The translations under genes and the position numbers were made by a program. 64,000 nt of DNA from Mycolicibacterium sp. CBMA 247 (lineage in GTDB: Bacteria > Actinomycetota > Actinomycetes > Mycobacteriales > Mycobacteriaceae), in contig NZ_VTGX01000001.1 in the NCBI RefSeq assembly GCF_009729095.1, forward strand, positions 992,001-1,056,000, written 5' to 3'. This document shows, piece by piece, positions 35,767-43,851 of the stretch; within the stretch, counting starts at the first letter, position 1; the number at the start of each line of letters is the position of its first letter. The notes below the pieces were generated by a model. That model searched no databases and was not told the origin of the DNA. It saw only the letters and a program-made list of their open reading frames with translations.

Positions 35767-36434
35767 CCCAAACACATCTGCAGGCCGTGCTGTTCGACAT
35801 GGACGGCACCCTCGTCGACACCGAACACCTGTGGTGGACAGCGGTCGACGAGGTCGCCACCGCAATGGGCCGGCCGCTGACCGAAGCCGACCAGCCCGCC
35901 GTCCTGGGCCGGCCGTCCGATCACACCGCGGCATATCTGCTGCAGTCGGTCGGGCCGCGGGCACCGACCGACCTGGCCGCGCGACTGGATGCGGAGTTCA
36001 CCGATCTGGTGCGCACCGCGATCGTGCCGCGTCCCGGCGCCACTCGGTTGCTCGACGAACTGGCCGCCGCCTCGGTGCCGACGGCGATCGTGTCGGCGTC
36101 GCCGCGCAGCGTGGTGGAACTGGTGCGCGACGCGCTGGGCGCGCAGTTGTTCACCACCATCATCGGCGCCGATGACACCGCGCGCTCCAAACCCGCCCCG
36201 GACCCGTATCTGGCGGCGGCCGCCGCCCTCGGGGTCGACCCGCGAGACTGTGTCGCGGTCGAGGACACCCCGGTCGGGGTGGCGGCCGCCGAGGCGGCGG
36301 GCTGCACGGTGCTGGCCGTCCCTTCGACGGTGCCCATCGCCGAGGCACCCGGGCGCGCGGTGCTGACGTCCCTGGAGGTGGTCGATCTGGCGGTGCTCGC
36401 CTCGTTGTCGGCGCTGTCGGCCGGGAGGCGCTGA
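35763..36434 (+). CDS. HAD-family phosphatase (beta-phosphoglucomutase-like)
   Basis: A 223-residue haloacid-dehalogenase-type phosphohydrolase. Motif I is FDMDGTLVDTE with the nucleophile Asp near residue 11, motif III a lysine in RSKPAPDPY, and motif IV EDTPVG. The GTG start overlaps the ATPase stop. Its position between an importer and a phospholipase C-type gene suggests it removes phosphate from the imported or processed compound. Specificity cannot be read from sequence. Confidence 0.88.
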   Translation: MTQTHLQAVLFDMDGTLVDTEHLWWTAVDEVATAMGRPLTEADQPAVLGRPSDHTAAYLLQSVGPRAPTDLAARLDAEFTDLVRTAIVPRPGATRLLDELAAASVPTAIVSASPRSVVELVRDALGAQLFTTIIGADDTARSKPAPDPYLAAAAALGVDPRDCVAVEDTPVGVAAAEAAGCTVLAVPSTVPIAEAPGRAVLTSLEVVDLAVLASLSALSAGRR

Positions 36435-36438
36435 CGCC

Positions 36439-38241
36439 ATGGACGACATCCGCCATGTGGTGATCCTCATGCAGGAGAACCGCAGCTTCGACCACTACTT
36501 CGGCACGCTGGCCGGGGTGCGGGGCTTCAGGGACCGCCAGGCGCTGCAACTCCCCAACGGCGACAACGTATTTCAGCAGCCCGACCTGTCCCGACCGGAC
36601 GGCCGGCTGCTGCCGTACCGGATGGACGCCACCCGGTACGACACCCATGTCGACGAGTTGCCGCACGACTGGGAATCCGGCCACGACGCGATCAACGGCG
36701 GCGCCATGAACCGCTGGGTGTCTGCCAAGGGCGAGAAGACCATGGGCTACTACACCCGCGCAGACATCCCCTACCAGTACGCGCTGGCCGACGCATTCAC
36801 CCTGTGCGACGGTTACTTCTGCTCGCTGGCCGGGCCGACCAGCCCGAACCGGCTGTACCTCTGGACGGGCACGGTCGGTCCCGGCCGCGACGGGTCCAGC
36901 GGTCCATGGATCGACAACACGCCGATGCCGTCGAGTCCGGTGTGCGATTGGACCACCTATGCCGAGCGGCTCAGCGACGCCGGGGTGTCCTGGCGGGTCT
37001 ACCACAACCCGGGCACCGACGAACAGGACGGCAACTACGAGGACAACGCGCTGGAGTATTTCCGCCAATTCCACGAGTTCCCTTGTGACGATCCGCGTTA
37101 CATCAACGCGATGACGCGCTGGGACCTGGACGCCTTCGACGCCGACTGCCGCGCCGGCACACTGCCGACGGTGTCCTGGCTGGTGGCGCCGTACCTGTAC
37201 TGCGAGCACCCAGCCGCCAACCCGAGTTACGGGGCGCACTGGGTGGACCGGGCGCTGCGGTCGCTGTTCGCCAACCCCGAGGTGTGGCGTCACACGGTGT
37301 TCCTGTTGATGTACGACGAGAACGACGGGTTCTTCGACCATGTCGTCCCGCCGACACCGCCACCGGGCACCGCCGAGGAGTTCGTCGACGGCCAGCCGAT
37401 CGGGCTCGGCAACCGGGTGCCGCTCTGGGTGATCTCCCCGTGGTCGCGTGGTGGATGGGTGAATTCGCAGGTGTTCGACCACACTTCGGTGCTGCGTTTC
37501 CTGGAAAAGCTCACCGGCGTGCCCGAACCGAATATCAGCGCGTGGCGCCGCGCGGTGTGCGGTGACCTCACCAGTTGCTTCGACTTCGCCGATCCTGACT
37601 ACTCGATTCCGGAGCTGCCCGACACGGCGGCCCTGCTGGCGAGGGCCGATGCTGCGGCGGGTCTGCCGCCGCTGCGCCCGCCGGACGATCCGCAGGCGAT
37701 GCCGGAGCAGGAACCGGGTGAGCGCCCGCGGCGCCCCCTGCCGTATCGGCCCTGGGTCGACGTCGTCATCGACGACGCCACGGTGACTGCGGTGCTGGCC
37801 AATCACGGCGAGGTGGCGTTCCCGTTCACGGTGTTCCCGAACATCGTGCGGCCGTTCGCCGGGACACCGTTCACGGTCGCGCCGCACGAGAGCGACGGCT
37901 ATGTGTGGGATGCGCGAGCCGCCGCCGGCCGCTACGACTTCACCGTGCACGGGGCCGACGGTTTTTTGGCCCGGTTCGCGGGGATGACGGCACAGCCTGG
38001 GCCGCAGGTGTCGGCAGCGCTCCGCACCGCCGGCTCACCGGTGATCGACCTGGTGCTGTGCAATGACGGCCCCGAGGTGGTGGAGTTCGCCGTCGACGCG
38101 CAGGTGTGGCCGGTCGGACCCGGTGCTCAGGTCGCTGTGGCATGCCCGATCGAGCGCGGCGGCTACGACGTCACCGTCGCGGCTGCGGGCGGCTTCCTGC
38201 GGCGTTTTGCCGGGACGTGGCATCCGGCAGCGGGTCAATGA
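36439..38241 (+). CDS. Phospholipase C/phosphoesterase family protein without export signal
   Basis: A 600-residue member of the bacterial phosphocholine phospholipase C/acid phosphatase superfamily. Active-site segments are visible: LMQENRSFDHYFG at residues 10-22, the threonine region GPTSPNRLYLWTG near 132-144, and YDENDGFFDHVVPP near 293-306. Two C-terminal DUF756-type beta domains follow from about 430. Unlike the usual exported PLCs there is no Tat signal: the protein begins directly at the catalytic core. It follows the HAD gene by 4 bases, so it likely acts in the cytoplasm on an imported phosphodiester. Confidence 0.85.
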   Translation: MDDIRHVVILMQENRSFDHYFGTLAGVRGFRDRQALQLPNGDNVFQQPDLSRPDGRLLPYRMDATRYDTHVDELPHDWESGHDAINGGAMNRWVSAKGEKTMGYYTRADIPYQYALADAFTLCDGYFCSLAGPTSPNRLYLWTGTVGPGRDGSSGPWIDNTPMPSSPVCDWTTYAERLSDAGVSWRVYHNPGTDEQDGNYEDNALEYFRQFHEFPCDDPRYINAMTRWDLDAFDADCRAGTLPTVSWLVAPYLYCEHPAANPSYGAHWVDRALRSLFANPEVWRHTVFLLMYDENDGFFDHVVPPTPPPGTAEEFVDGQPIGLGNRVPLWVISPWSRGGWVNSQVFDHTSVLRFLEKLTGVPEPNISAWRRAVCGDLTSCFDFADPDYSIPELPDTAALLARADAAAGLPPLRPPDDPQAMPEQEPGERPRRPLPYRPWVDVVIDDATVTAVLANHGEVAFPFTVFPNIVRPFAGTPFTVAPHESDGYVWDARAAAGRYDFTVHGADGFLARFAGMTAQPGPQVSAALRTAGSPVIDLVLCNDGPEVVEFAVDAQVWPVGPGAQVAVACPIERGGYDVTVAAAGGFLRRFAGTWHPAAGQ

Positions 38242-38275
38242 TCAACGGCCCGAGATCGGACACCCATCCGGGGCG

Positions 38276-39514
38276 CTACATCCGATCGATGATCAGCGGG
38301 CCGACCTGTGACCCGTCCTCGCCGACGCTCCACGCGCCGTCAAGCTCGGCAAGGGCGGCCGGGAGCCGATCCGGCGTAGCGGTGTAGAGCGTAAAGATGG
38401 CCTCGCCGGAGGTCACCGGCTCGCCCGGCCTGCGGTGGATCCGCACCCCCGCACCGAACTGCACCGGCTCACCCGGCTGGGCTCGGCCGGCGCCCAGCCG
38501 CCAGGCCGCCAACGCCACACCCATGGCGTCGATGTCGCCCATGACCCCGTCGCGCGAGGCGGTGACCGTCTCGGTTGCCGCGCCGAGCGGCAGCGGCTGG
38601 GTGAGGTCGCCGCCCTGCGCCGAGACCAGCTCGCGGAACCGGTCCATCGCCGACCCATCGCGCAGCGTGTCGGCGGGATCGACCCCGTCGATGGCTGCGG
38701 CGTCGAGCATCTCGGCCGCGAGCGCCAGCGTCAGCTCGACCACGTCGGGCGGCCCGCCGCCGGCCAGCACCTCCAAGGACTCGGCCACCTCCACGGAATT
38801 GCCGACGGTACGGCCCAGCGGCCGGTTCATGTCGGTCAGCAGCGCACGGGTCGGAACTCCATAGGCGTTGCCGAGGTCGACCATGGTGGCCGCCAGCTCG
38901 CGCGATTCGGCCTCGGTCTTGAGAAACGCGCCGCGGCCCACCTTGACGTCGAGCACCAACGCACGCGCACCCTCGGCAAGCTTCTTGCTCATCACCGAGC
39001 TGGCGATCAGCGGCAGGGATTCGGTGGTGGCAGTGACGTCGCGCAGCGCATAGATCTTGCGGTCGGCCGGGGCAAGATCCCCGGCGGCGAAGATGGCCGC
39101 GCCCACGTCGCAAAGCTGTTGCCGGATCCGGTCTTTGGACAGTTCGGCGGTGAATCCCGGGATGGCCTCCAGCTTGTCCAGCGTTCCGCCGGTATGTCCG
39201 AGACCGCGGCCGGCGGCCTGAGGAACGCTGGCACCACAGGCCATCACGACCGGCAGCAGCGGAATGGTGATCTTGTCCCCCACCCCACCGGTGGAGTGCT
39301 TGTCCACCAGGGCGAGTGGCTTTCCGTCACGGCGCAGGTCGGTGAAATCAAAGCGCTCCCCCGAGCCGACCATGGCCGCGGTCCAACGCGCAATCTCGGC
39401 CGGTGCCATGCCCTTGAGGAAGATCGCCATCAACAGTGCCGACATCTGTTCGTCGGCGACGCGACCATGCGTGTAGCCGTCGATCACCCAGTCGATTGCG
39501 GCGTCGGACAGCAC
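38276..39514 (-). CDS. deoA: Thymidine phosphorylase, start codon anomalous
   Basis: 412 residues from the GTG at 39514; catalyses phosphorolysis of thymidine/deoxyuridine. Family features: DKHSTGGVGDKITIPLLPV near residues 70-88 and GHTGGTLDKLEAIPGF near 105-120. Upstream of the GTG, codons 39563-39515 still encode the conserved N-terminal strand APTIIRTKRDGG, but no ATG, GTG or TTG lies between it and an in-frame TAG at 39568-39566. Either the enzyme is shortened at the N-terminus or it starts at a rare codon such as ATC at 39556. It converges with the PLC gene. Confidence 0.88.
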   Translation of the reverse strand: MLSDAAIDWVIDGYTHGRVADEQMSALLMAIFLKGMAPAEIARWTAAMVGSGERFDFTDLRRDGKPLALVDKHSTGGVGDKITIPLLPVVMACGASVPQAAGRGLGHTGGTLDKLEAIPGFTAELSKDRIRQQLCDVGAAIFAAGDLAPADRKIYALRDVTATTESLPLIASSVMSKKLAEGARALVLDVKVGRGAFLKTEAESRELAATMVDLGNAYGVPTRALLTDMNRPLGRTVGNSVEVAESLEVLAGGGPPDVVELTLALAAEMLDAAAIDGVDPADTLRDGSAMDRFRELVSAQGGDLTQPLPLGAATETVTASRDGVMGDIDAMGVALAAWRLGAGRAQPGEPVQFGAGVRIHRRPGEPVTSGEAIFTLYTATPDRLPAALAELDGAWSVGEDGSQVGPLIIDRM

Positions 39515-39562
39515 ACCGCCGTCACGTTTGGTCCGGATTATGGTTGGCGCGTCGATGGCGAA

Positions 39563-39568
39563 ATCCTA
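39563..39568 (-). promoter_or_regulatory. Candidate -10 box of a leaderless deoA mRNA
   Basis: TAGGAT (minus strand) fits TANNNT and lies six bases before an in-frame ATC at 39556, the same spacing as TACACT before the leaderless starts at 25963 and 28524. Confidence 0.4.
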
Positions 39569-39640
39569 CTGCGCACGACGCGGGCCAAAAGCTACTCGCC
39601 GGTAACCGGCCGCGCCCCGGAGTTGTTGGACCACTTGGCC

Positions 39641-40039
39641 TTACCTGCGCTCCAGATCCCCGGGGCCGAAGGCGTCGGGCAACAGCTCGCCCAGCGGCCG
39701 CGCGCCGCGTGGGTGGTCGATGAGCAGCTCCAGCCCGCCATGTTCCAGCAAAACCTGCCTGCAGCGCCCGCACGGCATCAACAGACCTCCGTCCGGTCCC
39801 ACACACGACAGCGCGACGAGCCTTCCGCCACCTCCGGAATGTAGGGCGCAGGCCACAGCGCACTCGGCACAGAGACCCAGGCCATATGAGACATTCTCCA
39901 CATTGCATCCGGTCACGACGCGGCCATCGTCGACCAGAGCCGCGGCCCCCACCGGAAAGCCCGAATAGGGCGCGTAGGCGTGGGTTGAAGCCTCAATTGC
40001 CTTGTTACGCAACAGATCCCAGTTGACATCGACAGTCAC
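39641..40039 (-). CDS. cdd: Cytidine deaminase
   Basis: A 132-residue homotetrameric-type cytidine deaminase. The zinc/active site is NVENVSYGLGLCAECAV near residues 51-67 and PCGRCRQV near 94-101. It converts cytidine and deoxycytidine to uridines, feeding deoA and upp. GTG at 40039 gives the standard N-terminus. First gene of a leftward pair with deoA (gap 126 bases) and divergent from sdhC. Confidence 0.95.
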   Translation of the reverse strand: MTVDVNWDLLRNKAIEASTHAYAPYSGFPVGAAALVDDGRVVTGCNVENVSYGLGLCAECAVACALHSGGGGRLVALSCVGPDGGLLMPCGRCRQVLLEHGGLELLIDHPRGARPLGELLPDAFGPGDLERR

Positions 40040-40104
40040 GCGACAACCCCCAACATAGGTTCTGAATGCATTCCGAAGCCCCAATTCCCGACCCGCGCAT
40101 CGAG

Positions 40105-40123
40105 ATAGGTAAGCCTAACTTTT
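40105..40123. promoter_or_regulatory. Candidate IdeR iron box upstream of sdhCDAB
   Basis: The minus strand reads AAAAGTTAGGCTTACCTAT, matching 14 of 19 positions of the IdeR/DtxR consensus TTAGGTTAGGCTAACCTAA. TAGG-N4-CCTA at its core is a perfect inverted repeat. It lies between the divergent cdd and sdhC starts, 131 bases before sdhC. Confidence 0.45.
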
Positions 40124-40253
40124 ACGCGTTTAGCAGGTCGAACTGCTCAACCGTAATTCGTTCGCCACTACAAATGGGTTTAGAGTCGCCCCGAGGTTTG
40201 GGGCTAATACAACAGGCAGTCCCAGACGTCCACCGATGGCGTTGGAGGGTCCG

Positions 40254-40670
40254 ATGAGTACGCAGACGGAGGTATCGGCTCCGCAACCCAGGAAAGCACG
40301 ACGGCGCACCCTTTATCGCGGTGATCCGGGAATGTGGTCCTGGGTGCTGCACCGTATTACCGGTGCCACGATTTTCTTTTTCCTGTTCGTACACGTTCTC
40401 GATACCGCGCTGGTCCGGGTGAGCCCGCAGGCCTATAACGAGGTCATCGAGACTTACAAGACACCCATCGTCGGATTGATGGAGATCGGGCTCGTCGCCG
40501 CAGTGCTCTTCCACGCACTGAACGGCATCCGGGTCATCCTCATCGACTTCTGGCAGCAGGGTCCCCGCTACCAGAGGCACATGCTCGCGGTCGCCGTCGG
40601 CGTCTTTGCCGTGGTCCTGATCGCATCACTAGGAGTTCTCGGTATGCACATGGCGGAGCGGTTCCTGTGA
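40254..40670 (+). CDS. sdhC: Succinate dehydrogenase cytochrome b556 subunit
   Basis: A 138-residue membrane anchor subunit with three helices. The heme/quinone region SWVLHRITGATIFFFLFVH is near residues 29-47. The ATG at 40254 is five bases after GGAGG; an ATG at 40236 lacks a site. GTGA overlap with sdhD. First gene of sdhCDAB, complex II of the respiratory chain and TCA cycle (Rv3316-Rv3319 type). Confidence 0.95.
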   Translation: MSTQTEVSAPQPRKARRRTLYRGDPGMWSWVLHRITGATIFFFLFVHVLDTALVRVSPQAYNEVIETYKTPIVGLMEIGLVAAVLFHALNGIRVILIDFWQQGPRYQRHMLAVAVGVFAVVLIASLGVLGMHMAERFL

Positions 40671-41134
40671 GCGCGCCAGGAGCGGGCGAGTCGCGGCTGG
40701 GCCGTCCGGCACCGGTGATGGAACGCGAGCACGACCGGCCGGCCTCGCTGGACCATCCGCGCGCGCCCCGTCGTCCCCGCGGCATCCCGTACTTCGAGAA
40801 GTACGCCTGGCTGTTCATGCGGTTCTCCGGCCTCGCGCTGGTATTTCTCGCGCTGGGCCACCTGTTCATCATGCTGATGTGGCAGGACGGCGTGTACCGC
40901 ATCGACTTCAACTACGTCGCACAGCGCTGGGCCTCCCCGTTCTGGCAGATCTGGGACATGGCACTGCTGTGGCTCGCGATGATCCACGGCGCCAACGGCC
41001 TGCGCACCATCATCGGCGACTACGCCCGTAAGAACACCACCAAGTTCTGGCTGAACGCGGTGCTGCTGCTGGCGACCGGATTCACGTTGGTGCTGGGCAG
41101 CTACGTGCTCGTCACCTTCGACGCGAACATCTAG
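40667..41134 (+). CDS. sdhD: Succinate dehydrogenase hydrophobic anchor subunit
   Basis: 155 residues; a 40-residue cytoplasmic head (YFEKYAWLFMRFSG near 41-54) precedes three helices with heme-type histidines in LALGHLFIMLM and MIHGANGLR. The GTG start overlaps the sdhC stop. Pairs with SdhC to anchor the catalytic subunits and bind quinone. Confidence 0.93.
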   Translation: MSAPGAGESRLGRPAPVMEREHDRPASLDHPRAPRRPRGIPYFEKYAWLFMRFSGLALVFLALGHLFIMLMWQDGVYRIDFNYVAQRWASPFWQIWDMALLWLAMIHGANGLRTIIGDYARKNTTKFWLNAVLLLATGFTLVLGSYVLVTFDANI

Positions 41135-41143
41135 GGGACTCAG

Positions 41144-42898
41144 ATGATTCAGGAACATCGCTACGACGTCGTCATCGTCGGTGCCGGCGGCGCCGGCATG
41201 CGCGCGGCCGTCGAGGCCGGGCCCCGGGTACGTACGGCCGTGCTCACCAAGCTGTACCCGACCCGCTCCCACACCGGCGCGGCCCAGGGCGGTATGTGCG
41301 CCGCGCTGGCCAACGTCGAGGAAGACAACTGGGAGTGGCACACCTTCGACACCGTCAAGGGCGGCGACTACCTCGCCGACCAGGACGCGGTCGAGATCAT
41401 GTGCAAGGAAGCCATCGACGCGGTCCTGGACCTCGAGAAGATGGGGATGCCCTTCAACCGCACCCCCGAGGGCCGCATCGACCAGCGCCGCTTCGGCGGG
41501 CACACCCGCGACCACGGCAAGGCCCCGGTACGCCGGGCCTGTTACGCCGCCGACCGCACCGGCCACATGATCCTGCAGACGCTGTACCAAAACTGCGTCA
41601 AGCACGACGTGGAGTTCTTCAACGAGTTCTATGCGCTCGACATCACGCTGACCGACACCCCGGCCGGCCCGGTGGCCACCGGCGTCATCGCCTATGAGCT
41701 GGCGACTGGTGACATCCACATCTTCCACGCCAAGGCGATCGTTTTCGCCACCGGCGGTTCGGGCCGGATGTACAAGACCACCTCCAACGCCCACACCCTG
41801 ACCGGTGACGGCCTGGGCATCATCTTCCGCAAGGGACTTCCCTTGGAAGACATGGAGTTCCACCAGTTCCACCCGACAGGCCTGGCCGGCCTGGGCATCC
41901 TGATCTCCGAGGCCGTGCGCGGCGAGGGTGGCCGGTTGCTCAACGGCGAGGGCGAGCGGTTCATGGAGCGCTACGCGCCGACGATCGTCGACCTCGCGCC
42001 GCGTGACATCGTGGCCCGGTCGATGGTGCTGGAGGTGCTCGAAGGCCGCGGCGCCGGACCGAACAAGGACTACGTCTACATCGACGTGCGTCACCTCGGC
42101 GCTGACGTGCTGGAGGCCAAGCTTCCCGACATCACCGAGTTCGCCCGCACCTACCTGGGCGTCGACCCGGTCACCGAACTGGTGCCGGTCTACCCGACCT
42201 GCCACTACGTCATGGGCGGCATCCCCACCACGGTCCATGGCCAGGTGCTGCGCGACAACACCAACGTCATCCCCGGCCTGTACGCCGCCGGTGAATGCGC
42301 GTGCGTGTCAGTGCACGGCTCCAACCGCCTCGGCACCAATTCGCTGCTGGACATCAACGTGTTCGGCCGTCGCGCCGGTATCGCCGCCGCGGAGTACGCC
42401 GCCAACCACAACCACGTCGATCTGCCGGAGAACCCGGCCGACATGGTGGTCGGCTGGGTCGGAGACATCCTCTCTGAGCACGGCAACGAGCGCGTCGCCG
42501 ACATCCGCGGTGCCCTGCAGCAGTCGATGGACAACAACGCCGCGGTGTTCCGCACCGAGGAAACGTTGAAGCAGGCGCTGACCGACATCCACGCGCTCAA
42601 GGAGCGCTACGCCCGAATCACCGTGCACGACAAGGGCAAGCGCTACAACAGCGATCTGCTGGAGGCCATCGAGCTGGGCTTCCTGCTGGAGCTGGCCGAG
42701 GTCACCGTGGTTGGTGCGCTGAACCGCAAGGAATCCCGCGGCGGACACGCGCGTGAGGACTACCCGAACCGCGACGACACCAACTACATGCGCCACACCA
42801 TGGCGTACAAGGAAGGCGACGACCTGCTTTCCGACATCCGGCTGGACTACAAGCCCGTCGTCCAGACCCGGTACGAACCGATGGAGCGGAAGTACTGA
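41144..42898 (+). CDS. sdhA: Succinate dehydrogenase flavoprotein subunit
   Basis: A 584-residue flavoprotein. FAD motif VIVGAGGAGMRAAVEA is near residues 9-24; the covalent flavin His is in RSHTGAAQGG near 46; the active-site Arg/His are in HQFHPTGL near 245 and PTCHYVMGGIPT near 355. Oxidises succinate to fumarate. Starts 9 bases after sdhD, and its stop is TGATG with a tiny frame leading into sdhB. Confidence 0.97.
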   Translation: MIQEHRYDVVIVGAGGAGMRAAVEAGPRVRTAVLTKLYPTRSHTGAAQGGMCAALANVEEDNWEWHTFDTVKGGDYLADQDAVEIMCKEAIDAVLDLEKMGMPFNRTPEGRIDQRRFGGHTRDHGKAPVRRACYAADRTGHMILQTLYQNCVKHDVEFFNEFYALDITLTDTPAGPVATGVIAYELATGDIHIFHAKAIVFATGGSGRMYKTTSNAHTLTGDGLGIIFRKGLPLEDMEFHQFHPTGLAGLGILISEAVRGEGGRLLNGEGERFMERYAPTIVDLAPRDIVARSMVLEVLEGRGAGPNKDYVYIDVRHLGADVLEAKLPDITEFARTYLGVDPVTELVPVYPTCHYVMGGIPTTVHGQVLRDNTNVIPGLYAAGECACVSVHGSNRLGTNSLLDINVFGRRAGIAAAEYAANHNHVDLPENPADMVVGWVGDILSEHGNERVADIRGALQQSMDNNAAVFRTEETLKQALTDIHALKERYARITVHDKGKRYNSDLLEAIELGFLLELAEVTVVGALNRKESRGGHAREDYPNRDDTNYMRHTMAYKEGDDLLSDIRLDYKPVVQTRYEPMERKY

Positions 42899-42933
42899 TG
42901 AGCCGCTTGCGCGAAGAGGAGATGGCACAGTGA
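42898..42933 (+). other. 11-residue linking ORF between sdhA and sdhB
   Basis: ATG at 42898 overlaps the sdhA stop (TGATG), and its own TGA overlaps the sdhB GTG (GTGA). It encodes MSRLREEEMAQ, and its GAGGAG doubles as the sdhB ribosome-binding site. It may relay ribosomes from sdhA to sdhB; expression as a peptide is unproven. Confidence 0.4.
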
Positions 42934-43715
42934 GCGCACCCGTCATCGACAAGCCCGAAACCGGCGATCCGGAGCTGCCCCCCGTTCCGGACGGCGCGAT
43001 CATGGTCACCCTCAAGATCGCCCGGTTCAACCCGGAGGATCCCGACGCCGCAGGTTGGCAGAGCTTCCGCGTGCCCTGCCTGCCGTCTGACCGGCTGCTG
43101 AACCTGCTGCTGTACGTAAAGGGTTACCTGGACGGCACGCTGACCTTCCGGCGCTCCTGCGCGCACGGTGTGTGCGGTTCGGACGCCATGCGGATCAACG
43201 GGGTCAACCGGCTGGCCTGCAAGGTGCTGATGCGCGACCTGCTGCCCAAGAAGGCCGGCAAGCAGCTGACCGTCACCATCGAGCCCATCCGCGGCCTGCC
43301 CGTGGAGAAGGACCTCGTGGTGAACATGGAGCCGTTCTTCGACGCCTACCGGGCGGTCAAGCCGTACCTGATCACCAGCGGCAACCCGCCCACCAAGGAG
43401 CGCATCCAGAGCGCGACCGACCGGGCCCGCTACGACGACACCACCAAGTGCATCCTGTGCGCCTGCTGCACCACCAGCTGCCCGGTGTACTGGAGCGAAG
43501 GGTCGTACTTCGGCCCGGCCGCGATCGTCAACGCGCACCGGTTCATCTTCGATTCGCGTGACGAGGCTGCCGCTGAGCGGTTGGACATCCTCAACGAGGT
43601 CGACGGCGTGTGGCGCTGCCGCACCACGTTCAACTGCACCGAGTCCTGCCCGCGTGGCATCCAGGTGACCCAGGCGATCCAGGAGGTCAAGCGCGCGCTG
43701 ATGTTCGCGCGCTGA
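42930..43715 (+). CDS. sdhB: Succinate dehydrogenase iron-sulfur subunit
   Basis: 261 residues, GTG start. The 2Fe-2S site reads CAHGVCGSDA near 77-86 plus Cys97; Asp replaces a third Cys as in E. coli SdhB. The 4Fe-4S and 3Fe-4S ligands are CILCACCTTSCP near 171-182 and CTESCPRG near 228-235. Transfers electrons from SdhA flavin to quinone. Last gene of the operon, followed by a palindromic repeat. Confidence 0.97.
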   Translation: MSAPVIDKPETGDPELPPVPDGAIMVTLKIARFNPEDPDAAGWQSFRVPCLPSDRLLNLLLYVKGYLDGTLTFRRSCAHGVCGSDAMRINGVNRLACKVLMRDLLPKKAGKQLTVTIEPIRGLPVEKDLVVNMEPFFDAYRAVKPYLITSGNPPTKERIQSATDRARYDDTTKCILCACCTTSCPVYWSEGSYFGPAAIVNAHRFIFDSRDEAAAERLDILNEVDGVWRCRTTFNCTESCPRGIQVTQAIQEVKRALMFAR

Positions 43716-43720
43716 TTCTT

Positions 43721-43806
43721 GGCGTCGACTCTGCGTAGCGGGCGTCGACTCTGCGGGTAGGTCGTGTTTTCGCATGAAATCACGATCTCAGCGCAGAGTC
43801 GGCGCC
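43721..43806. repeat. Composite palindromic repeat after sdhB
   Basis: GGCGTCGACTCTGCG occurs twice in direct orientation (43721-43735, 43741-43755) and once inverted with one change (43792-43806). Between them a second, near-perfect palindrome, TCGTG...CACGA, covers 43762-43785. The nested structure resembles an intergenic REP/MITE-like element and may also end sdh transcription. Confidence 0.75.
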
Positions 43807-43851
43807 CGTTTTGCACTGTCACACATCGCAGGGCTGCCTCGTCTAATGGGT

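Noticed and set aside
36160..37950. A 596-codon frame antisense to the HAD and phospholipase C-type genes
   Set aside because: Shadow of the strongly recognisable sense genes; translation is Arg/His/Val-rich with no motif.
40568..42238. A 556-codon frame antisense to sdhD and sdhA
   Set aside because: The sense strand encodes succinate dehydrogenase subunits without doubt.
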